Assembly: GCA_007026445.1 (NCBI GenBank)
Contig: VDMD01000011.1
Span: 248,001-312,000 of the forward strand
Direction: 5' to 3'
DNA length: 64,000 nucleotides
From: Schizophyllum amplum
Taxonomy: Eukaryota; Basidiomycota; Agaricomycetes; Agaricales; Schizophyllaceae
Below are positions 10,767 to 21,688 of this stretch, one piece after another (position 1 is the stretch's first letter; the number at the start of each line of letters is the position of its first letter). Below the pieces are notes generated by a model. That model saw only the letters and a program-made list of their open reading frames with translations. It was not told the DNA's origin and did no database searches. The position numbers and the translations under genes were made by a program.

Positions 10767-12409
10767 TCATGTTCTGGTCATAGTCGCCAGTCGCGTAATG
10801 CTTGTATACGACGGTGGAGGTTGTGGTTGCTGAAGCGAAGGTCCAGAAGACCTCTTGCTGTTGGGCGGCACTTCGAGCTGTAGTGCGAACGTTAGCGTTC
10901 AAACGCTCAAGCCTGCCCTGCTTTCGAAGAACTGCCTACTCACTGTGACAGGTGTGTCTGGGAAAAACCCAGACGATGATGGGGAGGGCGTGAACCTCGC
11001 CTTACGGGGGCTGAGCACTAACCCAGGCGACCACGTTGCCGGGACGTAGGGGTCGATATGGTCTGAAGAGCGGATGGTAGTCGGATGAGGTCTGCGTGTC
11101 CGCCTGCGGCGCCAGAATACGAAGAGGACGGTGGCGAGGGCTTTGGCGCCTAGTATGCATCCTACTATGATACCGCCAATTGCTCCTGCGCTAAGCCTGG
11201 TTGTGGGATCAGACTGAGTGTTACTGCTGAACGAGTTCAGCTTAAGTGTGGCAGCTCGCAGAACTTCGACTACTCACGATGGAGATGCCGAGTCTGTCTT
11301 GCGGGACCCCACGGCTGTCGTCGTCGCTGCCCGATTGCTTGCCGAGTCCACCTCTGCATAATCTATTGCAAGCCTTGTATTGTCGTGCGATAGCACGGTG
11401 AGGGTGAGATTGTGAGGTGCATCCGCATCCAGCAGGTCCGCTTGGAAGAGCAACTGCTGGAACGTCGCCGGTACGCCAGGGCGGCTGGAGTTCATGGTAT
11501 ATGCGGGACCGTCATCGAGCTGGGCACTGTACACGGCGTAGCCCTCGCCGTATGTGCCGTACAATGCGACGCGATCGCCATTGAATGCGAAGGACATGGA
11601 GGCGCCAGGTTCAGGAGTTGAGCTGTGCCCGAGCCCGTTTAGTAAGCACTGGGCAACGTCGAATGCAGCGAGGTGCTCCACGTACTGTCCAGTTCCTCCA
11701 TTGAGATCTGAGTCGCCCGTTACGGTGGCCCATACGTCGTCTGGGGAGTACGAGAAGTAGTCTGTTTGGTCAGTCTGGACGAAAGTGCTATCAAGGGAGT
11801 CTATGGACGAAGTGAAGGTGATCTGGCTTGTGGTCAATCGGCCAGTAAAGCATCTGCGGATACATCGCTGACGCACATAGTCGATATCAACGTGGGTGTA
11901 TTGTGAAGGCAACGAGTCGTCCCATTCGTTCGTAAGGACTACTTGGTGGACACCTGCCGTCAGGTTGACTGCGGCGAAGAGCTCGACTTGGAACAGCTGG
12001 TCGGAAATTTCGGGAGCACTCCCATTCGTTCGCATGCTTGCAGACTTTACTCCGTCTACCACGACGCTGTAAGGCCGTTGGTATCAGATAATGTATCGTA
12101 TATAGATGACTTACATACCTATATGGCCCACTGTTGGACCTGTATGCGCCGAAAATGTGTACTTCGGTGCCCGTAAAGTTGAACGTGGCAGTCGCGCCCG
12201 TGTCATTGCCGCAGAGCATGAAAGTGCCATCTTTGTACCTTAACAGAAACGAGTCAGACAACGCGAAATTGAGAATCTGGCTACAGTAAGAACACGACAC
12301 ACCTTCGCGTCCATGTATCTCCATCGGCGCCGCCACGTAGCCAAACATCAGTGGGCTGATAGTCTATAAGAGGACTGAATGCGTCGATTGTTGTTGTGGC
12401 GGGGACCAT
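10767..12409 (-). CDS. Single-pass surface glycoprotein-like protein
   Basis: Starts at the ATG at 12409, the first in frame with the conserved N-terminal block. Visible exon pieces: 12409 to about 12303, about 12238 to 12113, about 12067 to 11273, about 11216 to about 10940 and a last exon ending at TGA 10767-10769. The protein has two similar beta-rich ectodomain modules, each with a YSP/PTDVW-type start and a conserved LAIDY or VDIDY end. A Ser/Thr-rich linker and one membrane segment around AGAIGGIIVGCILG follow, then an Arg-rich stop-transfer (WRRRRTRR) and a Pro/Ser-rich cytoplasmic tail. This layout is common in large families of Agaricomycete proteins of unknown function. No classical signal peptide is seen at the chosen start. 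One possible extra intron near 11830-11880 is unresolved. Decayed relatives lie at 13153-13540 and 15429-15600. Confidence 0.7.
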
Positions 12410-13152
12410 TGTCAACTAGAATGTAGATGGACACAGGAGAGATGGAGGGAGAAGAGAAGATAGGAAGCCCTCGAGATGATAGCCTGCTGGCGGTCCCCCG
12501 CCTATATCTTTTTCATCGATGCCGCACACGTCTTCCTCGGTCATTCGTCCCCAAGAGCTTGCGAGAGACACACCGTTGTCCTTCCAGGCTCCAAGCTGCA
12601 GGCTGTGCAAGGTTTGCGGGCGGCGACGGTACCTGGACGAAGTCGATGAAGTTGGAAAACTCAATTGAAGGAACGACGTTGACGGGGGCGGCCTTGTATA
12701 GTGTTCGCCCTGCTGACCTCGCACCCTCAATCTTTCATCATTCGTCTCTGTATCATCGCATGCGAATCATGCTGCTGCGATTATGATAGTATTAGTTCTT
12801 AACAGAACGCTAAACACCTCGTTGTTGATGTTCGCTTGATGTTTGCGTTCAACACGCTGATAGGTTGATGATGGGATACAGAAAGTTCGAGGCCTGCGCC
12901 CAATACTGATACAAGCACTGAGGAAAGAAGGCGGTCAGTATACTTATCGACCCGTTTACGCAGAAGCAAAGGTTACCTTTAATCACTGAGTGAGTACGAT
13001 GAAGGCCGTGAATCCTCAGAAGGAAGACCGTTATCGGGAGTGAATATTCGGGCGTGCTGGCAAGATAGATGGCATATCCGCTGCTGCGCGCCTTTGCTCG
13101 CTGGTTCAGCACCTACCGACACGGTGGCGCCCGAAAGGAGACTCGACGAAGG
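12410..13152. other. Upstream region of the surface protein, no gene
   Basis: About 740 bp with no supported gene. It should contain the promoter of the minus-strand gene starting at 12409. The minus-strand frame 12849-13112 has no recognisable domain. Confidence 0.4.
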
Positions 13153-13540
13153 CTAAGAAGACGCGGACATCCCCTTCCGCGAGCCAGACGGGGTCCCGAA
13201 TGCCGGACCTGGCGGTGCTACGTACGGGGTGTTGTACGGCGTGATAGGCAGGTAAATTGGCGTGTTTTGCTTCCGGCAAAATAGAGCGACTATAAGGGCT
13301 GTGGTGGCACCAGCGACAGATCCCCTGCTACAATGTCGCCCACATGTTCGGAGCTCAGTCTGCTTGTGAGTGATCAGATGCAAAACTTAGTTGGGAGTCG
13401 AGCTTGAGAATTAAGACGTACCCATGCTTTGCGACGATACCATCAGGAATACTGTTCTGGTACACCTTAGCGTAGTCTATCGCGAGCTTTCCGCCTTCCT
13501 GCGTGAGAGCCGTCGACGTGAGGTTCAACTTATCAGGAAA
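13153..13540 (-). pseudogene. Decayed paralogue of the surface protein
   Basis: On the minus strand the segment encoded at about 13540-13440 reads KLNLTSTAL, then GGKLAIDYAKV, matching the end of the ectodomain in the gene at 10767-12409 (LTLTVL, then TRLAIDYAEV). After an intron-like gap come SVAGATTALIVALF, a plausible membrane segment, and a Pro-rich tail ending at 13153. The membrane segment is in a different frame from the sequence joined by the best splice, which needs a one-base shift near 13310. The N-terminal half of the gene is absent and the upstream sequence is a GC-rich insert. I infer a pseudogene; an unusual splice pattern is the alternative. Confidence 0.6.
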
Positions 13541-15428
13541 AGGGGGTCCCAGTCCAGGCGCGTTGGCGATCTTGATCCGCGCAAACGCTCCGGAGGGCGC
13601 CGTGGGCTCCCAGGAGCGCGCCCAGGCTCCCTCGCTGCCATCCAGCCTAGCGAATGCACCTGGGGGCACTCCTGTGCTCCTCCAGCTCCTTCTACTCAAC
13701 TTCAAAGCTTGAGGCGCGCGCAAACTGCAGCATTGATTCTTTCGCCTTCAGGGCAATTCACAAGACTGAAGACCAGTGTCACGTGTGATTGGGAAAACCT
13801 CTTTGTGGCTGCAAACGCGTGAGTCTCGGCGATATAATTTATCACTTCGGAGGTTTACTGCCAACTCAAGATAAGTAGGACTGTGGCGTGCATGGGGGAT
13901 TCGTTGTCATGTACTCAAGTCAAGTACAAGCGGCGCCGAGGAAAGGCACCCAATTTGTAAGACCGGCCAGCCCTCAAGTGAAGTTCACGTGACTGCTGCG
14001 GTTGAAGCGACGTGTGGCGTGATTTTCTCTTTTCACTCCCCGTCATGCCCTCGACACCGTCTCGTCTGCCTAGCCTGCACTTACCCAGCACTTACCTAGC
14101 GTGCGGCGGCGACGTGCCATACGATCCCTGAACATGCACTTCTTATCGCGTCTCGTCAACCGAGGTACTCACCGCCGTTCCCTCTATCAGCATGACTGCC
14201 CTTGCGGGAACTAGTCCATGATCTCAGCAGCGCAGGACGGTCTGGTGGTCGCACAGACTATTCAGTAGGAGTCGAGCCATGAACGCGGGCGCGGGTGTGT
14301 GACCCTCCTACTCGCATTGATCGTACTTACCGTGTTCAAGGCAGGTCCCGCGGAGGAAGATAGTCAATGCCTTCCCTTGCATCCGCCTCTTCAACAATCA
14401 TCTGGTGAGTGGAGCCCGTCCATGGAGGCACTCGACAATGGTAGCTGTGACAGTACACGCCCAGTATAACCCCGACGTCCGAGGAGGTGGTGATGGTGCA
14501 CGCCGCTGACGGTGGCTTGCCCGGCCAGGCGTAGTGCCCGCGCCTTCGCGGCAAGCGTGTCGACTATCGCGTGCTGCGCGGCTGGCAACATGTCGTCCGT
14601 CTCACTCCACGTTTACACCCGACTCCTCGCCGCCTCTGCTCTCGTGCTTCGCCCACAGCCGGCCGCAAGCGGGCGTCTAGGCTTCGCAACACGGTGGCCT
14701 TAGCTTTCCCGCACTACCCCTCGAGGAGCACGCCGGCGTTGATGGACGTCGTGTCTTCCCTATATGGTATCTGCTGCGGCATGCCGCGCTGCAGCTCCTA
14801 CACGGTCCTAACTCGCGAGTTCGGTCAAGCGACGCGTGGGGCAGTGAGCACCGAGCGCGAGCGATGCGGTGGTGACGGCGTGCCGCTGCGTCATCCAGGC
14901 GCAATCGGCACACGTCGGAGCGTGGCCCAAGGCCTGCGCGAGGCGAGCGCGTATCCGTGCGTCTAGCGCCATGAGAGGGACGTGTAGACGCCTGGGTACA
15001 GCTGGGTTGTGCAAAGGCACGATGCGCGCCTGTGTCAGCACGCTGGTGCGTGAGCGAGTTATGGCAGGGACACATCGTGGTTCTACTAGGGAAAAGTGTT
15101 GGTTGTTGTTTGAGACTGTGTGTATGTATATTGGGGACGTGTAGCTGTAGCTGTAGATGACTTGTAGTAGGAATTGAATATAAATGTCATTTTGTGCCAA
15201 CAAAACAATTGAAAGTATCCCAAAAACCAAGCTATCCCTGGCAAACGAGCAATTATACTGACGACCCTACATGTTTATAACAACTTCAAGCCGCTGCAGG
15301 GCGCCTCGGGAGCCCCCAGGAATTTTCTAACGGAGGACCCTATCCCTGTCGGCGTTGGCAGAGTTCACCTCCCTGAGACGCCCGCAGGGCGCTCGAGGGC
15401 GCCTACAATCACAAGACCCTTTTCCTGA
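13541..15428. other. Long spacer between two surface-protein relics
   Basis: No gene is supported in 1.9 kb. GC-rich segments rich in GGGAGCCC/GGGCGCC-like words occur at 13545-13680 and again at 15295-15400, next to each pseudogene fragment, suggesting one shared insert or ancestral linker. The frames at 14336-15075 on both strands match nothing known. Confidence 0.4.
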
Positions 15429-15600
15429 TGCTTGTGCTCGCTATCAATGGCCGACAAATCTGCCTTGGGAAGCAATTGTCAATGCAGGAGCGTCGCCCGG
15501 ACCTGCTGCCCTTCATCACGTACTATATGAGTCGCCGTCGAGCTGAACGCTGTAAACAGCCGAAAGCAGTCTTGCGTTTTCCGCAAGATCGCGAAGTCCT
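15429..15600 (-). pseudogene. Second fragment of the surface-protein family
   Basis: The minus strand reads AVYSVQLDG near 15560-15534, matching AVYSAQLDDG of the intact gene. In another frame it then reads QLLPKADLSAIDSEHKH near 15479-15429, matching QLLFQADLLDADAPHN. The two pieces are separated by a stop and a frame change, so the copy is broken. No membrane segment remains nearby. Confidence 0.6.
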
Positions 15601-16051
15601 GCGTTGCTAACAGTCCGATAAACGACACCAGGCGCTTCAAGAGTACAGCAAATATGATTCCAGCAGAAGTTATGGCAGGTTGCAAGTCCGACTCCCAGGA
15701 TATTATTATCATCGCGAATGATGATGCGGTGGCTGCGCCAAGCACATGCAAATAGTGGCACACAATCCGTCATATGTCAACCACCGCTACCTACTCTTTT
15801 CGAGCCACAGCTGAGATCCTAAGGCAACAGAAGGAAAGTCAAATCGACGACGCATCATTATATGCAGACCACACGGGAGCACGCCACGACACTCATTCCG
15901 CGATCGAAAGATATCAAGTCATCCGTAGTAAGTTCAGACAAGTACAAGAACAAGAAGTAACAGAGGGCGGAGAGGTCACAAACAGGAAACAATCCAGAGC
16001 AACATCGAAGCGACACACCAAAACCGACTTTTGACGTTCAATACCCAGCCT
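15601..16051. other. Spacer before Borealin-like gene end
   Basis: No supported gene. An 86-codon plus-strand frame at 15774-16034 is rich in Gln, Glu and Arg but lacks any recognisable feature. Confidence 0.4.
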
Positions 16052-17319
16052 TCAATCGATCTTCCATTTTTGCATCGCATCGGAAACCAGCCGCCCCATC
16101 TCCTGCCGCGCCTCCTGCTTGGCGCTGTTAGAGATACCCTGCAGCGCGGCCAGATCTCCAGGTGAGTTGACGAGAGGGTCGAGCTCGAGGATATGCCCGT
16201 CCGTGGTGGGGATCTTCATCAAGAGAGAGCGCGAACGAGTTAGGCGGGGCGTGCTGGGGGCAGCAGAGAGGGTGGAGTATACGGAAGGCGCAGCGGAGAT
16301 CGTGGACACAGAGGAGGTCGAGGACAAAGCAGAGGTCGAGGACAGAGCGGAGGTCGAGGACAGAGCGGAGGTCGAGAGCACAGCGGAGCGAGACAAAAGA
16401 TGGGCGGAGCTGGGGGCGAGCGAGCCATCGCCAGCAGAAGGTGCGCCGGGCATGACAGTTGAAATCGTAGGCGCAGCTTTGTGAACGACGATCTTGCCCT
16501 TTGCACGCTTGGCCGTGCGCGAGGCGGGGCTGCTTGGCGCGCGGCTGCCGAATGCGAAGCGGGACGGCGATCCGGGCGAAGCAGTGACACCAGCGCGCGT
16601 GCCGGGGTACTGGGGCGTCCTGAGCGGGAGCGAGGGGCTGAACGTCGCAATGGTAGGCGGGCGGGCGCGAGATGGGGTCGTGGGTTGCAAACGAGACGGT
16701 GTCTGCACCGTGACAGTACGCCGCTTCGCCGGAGAAGGCGACAAGAAGCGATCTGTATGCGTTCTGAGCGCCCGCTAGCAGACGCCATTGGATGTCAGCG
16801 CACACAATATGCGGACAGCGTGCATCAGAGCGTACCGGCGTGTCATTGCCCTGTATCCCACTCCCCGCTGCCGCCTTCTGCGGTGAGCGTGAACGGCGCT
16901 TCGCCGCCCTCAACGCATCGAGCTCGTCCTCGACGCGCTTCCGCTTGAGGCTGAGCGCATCCTTCTCGACCTGCGCCTGCGCGACGAGGTGCGCCACGCG
17001 CACACTCTGCCCAGCGTCAACGCGACCACTCTGTCCCGCGATCGCGGCCTTCACGTCTCCGTTATACTTCGTCATGAAGTCGCGCATCGTCATGGACCGC
17101 ACGGCGCGCGGAAGGGCGGCGAGCGCGGTCTCCTGCCGCAGTTTGAAGGCTTCGATTTGGAAGTCTAGCTGGCGGCGGTGCTCGAGGACGCGCTGTTCGA
17201 CTGGGGAGGGAGTTAGATTGAGGCTTTTGGTAGAAAACGAAGGGGCAGCCAGGATCTTAACGCATAAAGCTGCATTCACCTTCGCGGTCGAAGACAAGTG
17301 TGACGGCTTCCTTCATCAT
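16052..17319 (-). CDS. Borealin/Nbl1-like chromosomal passenger subunit
   Basis: Three exons (17319-17280, 17200-16836, 16774-16052) give 375 residues. Residues about 14-70 match the Nbl1/Borealin N-terminal domain: a long helix (VEQRVLEHRRQLDFQIEAF), then a second helix and the signature VRSMTMRDFMTKYNGDV, which in family members folds with Survivin/Bir1 and INCENP/Sli15. Residues about 85-120 are a basic coiled region with RRSRSPQK. The middle is Ser/Pro/Arg-rich with possible Aurora-type basic sites and contains three repeats of SSTSAL. The end has a conserved block around TDGHILELDPL and a final short helix. The predicted role is centromere targeting of the Aurora B (Ipl1) kinase complex. 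The start is the upstream of two tandem ATGs. Family call rests mainly on the N-terminal signature. Confidence 0.82.
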
Positions 17320-17566
17320 GGTCGGCTGCCTGTCAACAGAGGGATGGGACGGCAAGCCTGACGTCGGAATGCGAGGCGAGCCAGACCTCATCATGAGAGT
17401 CAGAATCAAGTTGTGTTGAACGCGCGATCTTCGGATCGCAATTCGGGCCGCGCGTCAAACTCCTCCAACTTCATTGACCATCGGTCTGAGAGACTCTTCT
17501 TGTTGAGTGAGACGATCAAGTACACACGACGCATACATCCAGCATACACCAGATTTTGGTCTCTTG
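17320..17566. other. Spacer between Borealin-like gene and CDC123
   Basis: Tandem minus-strand genes: it should hold the Borealin promoter and the CDC123 3' UTR. No other signal is seen. Confidence 0.4.
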
Positions 17567-18851
17567 TCAATCATCATCATTTTCCCGCGTGCCCCTCGCC
17601 ACCTCCTCCCGCCAGACCTCAGCGAACTCCGCTATATCGCGCCCACTGCTCAAGCTGAGCGCCTCCAGGGGCACCATGTTGTGCTGATGCGCCGGAGCAT
17701 TCGACCTAGCGAACGGGTGCGCCGGCGAGTCGACGTACTTGAACTGCGGGATCGGAGGCGGCGTCGAGGGGTTTCCCGTGTCCTCGGCGTTGGTGTGCAG
17801 GCGATGGAGCGCGTCCAGCTCTTCGTACGAGAACATCAGGGAGTCCGTGCGAGGAGCGTAGGGGTTGAAGTCCACGATGTGCGCTCGGGAGAGGTCGCGC
17901 GTGAGGAGGATGTCGAATATGTCTGCGAATCGAGATCAGGGACCCTTTCTGCGTCGATGATGGTAGGATGCCTACAGTCCTCAACTTCCCATCGCGGGTT
18001 GGAGCAGACCTTGTCGGTCCAGAAGCGCGTGATGGCGCCGACGATGCCCTGTTGAACGTCGGTGGTGGACATGTACGGGTAGTGGTTGGTGTCGCGCTGT
18101 GAAATGCCTAGGGAGCGTCAAGCAAAGCACAATGGCACATAGACGGCGACACGCACCTATCAAGCGGCCAGCTCGGACGAAGCATCGCATCTCGCGACTG
18201 CGATCCATCGCGTACCACTTCCTCAGCACCAGCTCCAGCTCGTAGGGCTCGTTTGGCCCTGGCGCTTGCCCGTCGAATACGAGTTCGGGACTGATATCGT
18301 GTGATGCAAAATCGGAGGACTTGAGAAGCAGATAGACGTCCGCTGGCGACATGCATTTGAGGGGGGAGGACGAGGGGAGCATCCAGGATGCGTCCTGCGT
18401 GAAGATAAGTCAGATATCTGCTACTCGATCGCGGTCGACTGGACGCACCCTAGGGGACGAGAAGTTGAGCTTGGGAAATACGGCGCCATCGTAGCGCTGT
18501 ATGCAGTCTCGAATTTGACTGTCCAGGTCAGGGAATGTGTATGTTCTCCGCGGCTTGTCGTCCGAGTCAGAATCAGAGTCTTCTCCCTCTTCATCGTCCA
18601 TGTCTGACAAGGAACTGCTAGCCGGGCTATCTAGGGCAGTGTATGAGATGCAGTTGCAGCGACCGCAGAATCTGCACGTACATGTCCTCGCTGCCTTCCG
18701 GTAAGAAGACACTGTCTTCGTTCAGATAGTCCGCAAAGTCCTCAGGCAGCGGCTTGATGATCGTAGACTTGACGCTGACAGTAGAGAATTTTGGATACCA
18801 GGATGAGAACTGGAATTGCAGAATATAGGATGGGGATTGTGGGGGAAACAT
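17567..18851 (-). CDS. CDC123: Cdc123, eIF2 assembly factor
   Basis: Five exons (18851-18682, 18626-18449, 18394-18157, 18107-17976, 17922-17567) give 357 residues, typical of the D123/Cdc123 family. These ATP-grasp proteins help assemble the eIF2 alpha-beta-gamma complex and are needed for G1/S progression in yeast. Seen here: the N-terminal block FSSWYPKF, an acidic DMDDEEGEDSDSDSD stretch, PDLDSQIRDCI, VFPKLNFSSPRDASWM (nucleotide-binding Lys region), the central LVLRKWYAMDRS..EMRCFVRAG block, and HIVDFNPYAPRTDSL with the metal-binding Asp/Asn of the family. The first acceptor must be the second of two nearby AGs (18627), because the first would create a stop. The ATG at 18851 is preferred over upstream in-frame codons because family proteins start with MFPP-like sequence. 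Confidence 0.95.
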
Positions 18852-19495
18852 GGTGTTGGCTATTGGGATGTTCGTTTGGAGGCAAGTGGGAGAACAAAGC
18901 CAGTCTTGATTTGTCGTTGTTTGGCAGCTTTTGTTTTGGGCCTCCCACGATGCTCGACATGAGATGTACGCTGCGCCTGCCCACGCCAAAGGGGCCTCAA
19001 GGAACAGCGGCGCTTTATTGATTCTGCACTCATCATGCATGTTCATCCTCACTCATGGTATGGCGGCCACCGAGTCGCGCCTTTTAAGTTCTCGTCCAAC
19101 GTCGAAAGATCACTCAAGGAATGTCTTGATATGGCCAGACCCAGTGAGAATTACAGCGGTGTATGGCTCCTTCTGGCTTGTTCTTTGCCGCTTGTCTTTG
19201 GCTGAGAACCGGGTGGAAAAATTGTTGGATGGTTTTCAACTTGAATATGAAGGCGGCATATCACAAACGTAACGTGCATGTTGAGCACGTGGACTACGGG
19301 ATCTTTTTGTTTTTGGTTCCGTCAGGGTCCTTTGTGTCGTGTTTGTGGCCCGTTTGTGTTGCGTTTGTAGCTGCCTTTGTAAATCGAGCTTGATGCCGCA
19401 CGCCTGCACAGCCTATTATAGCGCACAATGGCAGATTGTGCACATGACATCGTTTGTGTGGGACCACGGCGTGACCCCGGAACCGGACCGGCGTG
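18852..19495. other. Spacer upstream of CDC123 and of the ncRNA-like locus
   Basis: No supported gene in about 640 bp. T/G-rich in 19270-19400. It separates the minus-strand CDC123 start from a plus-strand TATA promoter, so it is probably a bidirectional regulatory region. Confidence 0.4.
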
Positions 19496-19497
19496 GG

Positions 19498-19505
19498 TAT
19501 ATAAT
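19498..19505 (+). promoter_or_regulatory. TATA box upstream of structured repeat locus
   Basis: TATATAAT in GC-rich surroundings, followed within 30-60 bp by long pyrimidine tracts (TTCTTCCTTTCCTCCCCCTC and similar), the arrangement of strong fungal RNA polymerase II promoters. No protein gene with conservation follows on the plus strand before the 748-bp repeats. Confidence 0.55.
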
Positions 19506-19529
19506 GGGGGCCGCATTGCCTGGACCGTC

Positions 19530-20192
19530 ACTGTTCTTCCTTTCCTCCCCCTCTCATCTCACCTCGCGCAGACTCGCTTCCGCCGCCCGTTCTTGATTTC
19601 TCTTCCTTTTGTCTTCCCCTTCATGTCTTCAGCCTGGGCTACTGTCCTGTGCTGCCTTCTCGTCGTTGTACGGTACCGCGCCACACATCGTTCCCGTCCG
19701 CCACTCCCGCTATCGTCTACCCCATCATCCCCCATTATCGTCATTTACATTGTACTGTATCTATCCCTTACCTACCACGGTCCGACTCTTTCTTTCCGGC
19801 TCTCTTCGGTCCTTGCCACATTGTGGCGCTCTGATCTACGTTCTGGTGGCTCTCGTCTCGTTCTGCGTTTCTGGTGACGGCCAAGTTGGACACTTCTGGG
19901 ATCTATGGTGCGTCACTACGCTCACTATGATGAATGTCTGCTCATGCATCATCAGCGTCTTGACTTCGTCACCGCCTCAAGCGCCTCAAGATCCTATCTC
20001 ATCATTGGGCTGCTCTCTTCTGCGTCTGCTACCATCGCTCTTTCTATCGTTGCTTCAGGGACTGGAACTGCTCGACGACTGGCACTGACGCTCTCTCGGC
20101 GACACTCAAAATCTTTTCCTCCGTTTTTTTTTTTCCTTTCGTTTTGTTCGCGTTTTGCTTTCCTCAAGGCCGACTAGGATTTCTTCAAGACC
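19530..20192 (+). other. Putative transcribed leader before the repeat array
   Basis: Pyrimidine-rich sequence downstream of the TATA box. Plus-strand frames (159 codons from 19609, 149 codons from 19428) overlap each other and encode Leu/Ser/Pro-rich peptides of no known family. Probably a non-coding leader or first exon. Two GCCTCAAG-like words near 19975-19990 resemble words inside the repeat unit. Confidence 0.3.
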
Positions 20193-20940
20193 CGTGTGCC
20201 TCAAGACTCCCTTGGGATAGGCGCATTATCGCTTGATAATGCGCCGGCGCCAGGCCTCACCGTGGCCCAAGGGTGAACCTCCCACTTTGTTGGGAGGGCC
20301 AACTGGCGTCCTGGTCCGCGTACGAGCGCGGGCTAGGTTGTTCCGCGAACTTGTTGATCTTCAAGGTACGTTCAGAGTAATTTGCTGTCCTCATCACTTG
20401 TTGACCGCCGTTCAGTACCGACTCCTTGGTGTGCAGCAAGATCTCAAGTGGGTGTACAGCTTGTCAACAACGGCCCTTGGTGAGCTAGTTCTTTCTCTTT
20501 GTCGTCTTCGTTGTCACTTACAGTCGACAGCCCTGTCGATGTGTCCTCAAGTAAGTCGAGGCCGCGACCTTGGCAAGGGTTCGTCATAGGGCGCCCCGTG
20601 TAGTTGGGGTGCCGAGGCATTAGGCGCGAGCGCATTAGGCGCGAGCGGCTGCCTCACTCAGGTGTAGATCGCACTTTGCGGGAGCCTTTTTGTGAGGTAA
20701 AACTCGCATTCGGAAGGGCACAGCCGGTACGTGGATATCTCGTCGTGGACTCTTCCTCGCGCTGATCTCCATCCCCGACGCAGCTTTTGGCTTTTCTAAG
20801 TTCTAAGTCCGTAAGCGTGGATGGTCCAGAATGGGGACGGTGGCGGGGCACCAGTGAGTGCGACAGCGTGCGCTTTGAGGCTGACGAGCATCAACAGAGC
20901 TTGCGTGCATCAACTTCAAGACCAGTGTCTGCCTCAAGAC
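20193..20940 (+). repeat. 748-bp tandem repeat, copy 1, structured RNA candidate
   Basis: First of three units starting CGTGTGC. Its 5' part folds as a perfect 11-bp hairpin (arms 20220-20230 and 20235-20245). A stem follows, GGCGCCAG (20246-20253) pairing CTGGCGTC (20303-20310), that encloses a hairpin CCTCCCA/TGGGAGG (20278-20284 and 20291-20297). A further hairpin GGCGCCCC/GGGGTGCC lies at 20590-20613. Two intron-like segments with good donor and acceptor (GTACGTTC at about 20366, GTGAGCTA at about 20480) occur. Open frames in it are short, exist on both strands and are not conserved in copy 3. Compensatory changes between copies (see core entries) argue for an RNA acting as structure. Confidence 0.8.
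20220..20310 (+). ncRNA. Structured core, copy 1
   Basis: Hairpin 1 has arms GGCGCATTATC and GATAATGCGCC around a GCTT loop. The multibranch part has the closing stem GGCGCCAG/CTGGCGTC and the inner hairpin CCTCCCA/TGGGAGG. The closing stem needs a G-T (G-U) pair that works only if the plus strand is the RNA. No known RNA family was recognised. Confidence 0.55.
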
Positions 20941-21688
20941 CGTGTGCTTCAAGACTCCCTTGGGATAGGCGCACTACCGTTTGGTAGTGCGCCGGCGCCA
21001 GGCCTCACCGTGGCCCAAGGGTGAACCTCCCACATGTTGGGAGGGCCAACTGGCGTCCTGGTCCGCGTACGAGCGCGGGCTAGGTTGTTCCGCGAACTTG
21101 TTGATCTTCAAGGTACGTTCAGAGTAATTTGCTGTCCTCATCACTTGTTGACCGCCGTTCAGTACCGACTCCTTGGTGTGCAGCAAGATCTCAAGTGGGT
21201 GTACAGCTTGTCAACAACGGCCCTTGGTGAGCTAGTTCTTTCTCTTTGTCGTCTTCGTTGTCACTTACAGTCGACAGCCCTGTCGATGTGTCCTCAAGTA
21301 AGTCGAGGCCGCGACCTTGGCAAGGGTTCGTCATAGGGCGCCCCGTGTAGTTGGGGTGCCGAGGCATTAGGCGCGAGCGCATTAGGCGCGAGCGGCTGCC
21401 TCACTCAGGTGTAGATCGCACTTTGCGGGAGCCTTTTTGTGAGGTAAAACTCGCATTCGGAAGGGCACAGCCGGTACGTGGATATCTCGTCGTGGACTCT
21501 TCCTCGCGCTGATCTCCATCCCCGACGCAGCTTTTGGCTTTTCTAAGTTCTAAGTCCGTAAGCGTGGATGGTCCAGAATGGGGACGGTGGCGGGGCACCA
21601 GTGAGTGCAACGTCGTGCGCTTTGAGGCTGACGAGCATCGACAGCGCTTGCGTGCATCAACTTTCAAGATCAGTGTCTGCTTCAAAAA
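20941..21688 (+). repeat. 748-bp tandem repeat, copy 2
   Basis: Nearly identical to copy 1 over more than 600 bp, including the intron-like segments, the hairpin at 21337-21360 and the doubled word GCATTAGGCGCGAGC. Most differences sit in the 5' hairpin, in the loop of the inner hairpin, and in the last 90 bp. Recent duplication or gene conversion is therefore likely. Confidence 0.85.
20968..21057 (+). ncRNA. Structured core, copy 2
   Basis: Hairpin 1 arms are GGCGCACTACC and GGTAGTGCGCC with loop GTTT. Relative to copy 1, two T-A pairs have become C-G pairs on both sides, so all 11 pairs are kept. The closing stem and inner hairpin stem are unchanged; the inner loop changed. Confidence 0.55.

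Noticed and set aside
20233..20589. 118-codon frame in repeat copy 1 and its 100-codon twin in copy 2
   Set aside because: They agree only because the DNA is duplicated; copy 3 does not keep the frame, and minus-strand frames are equally long.
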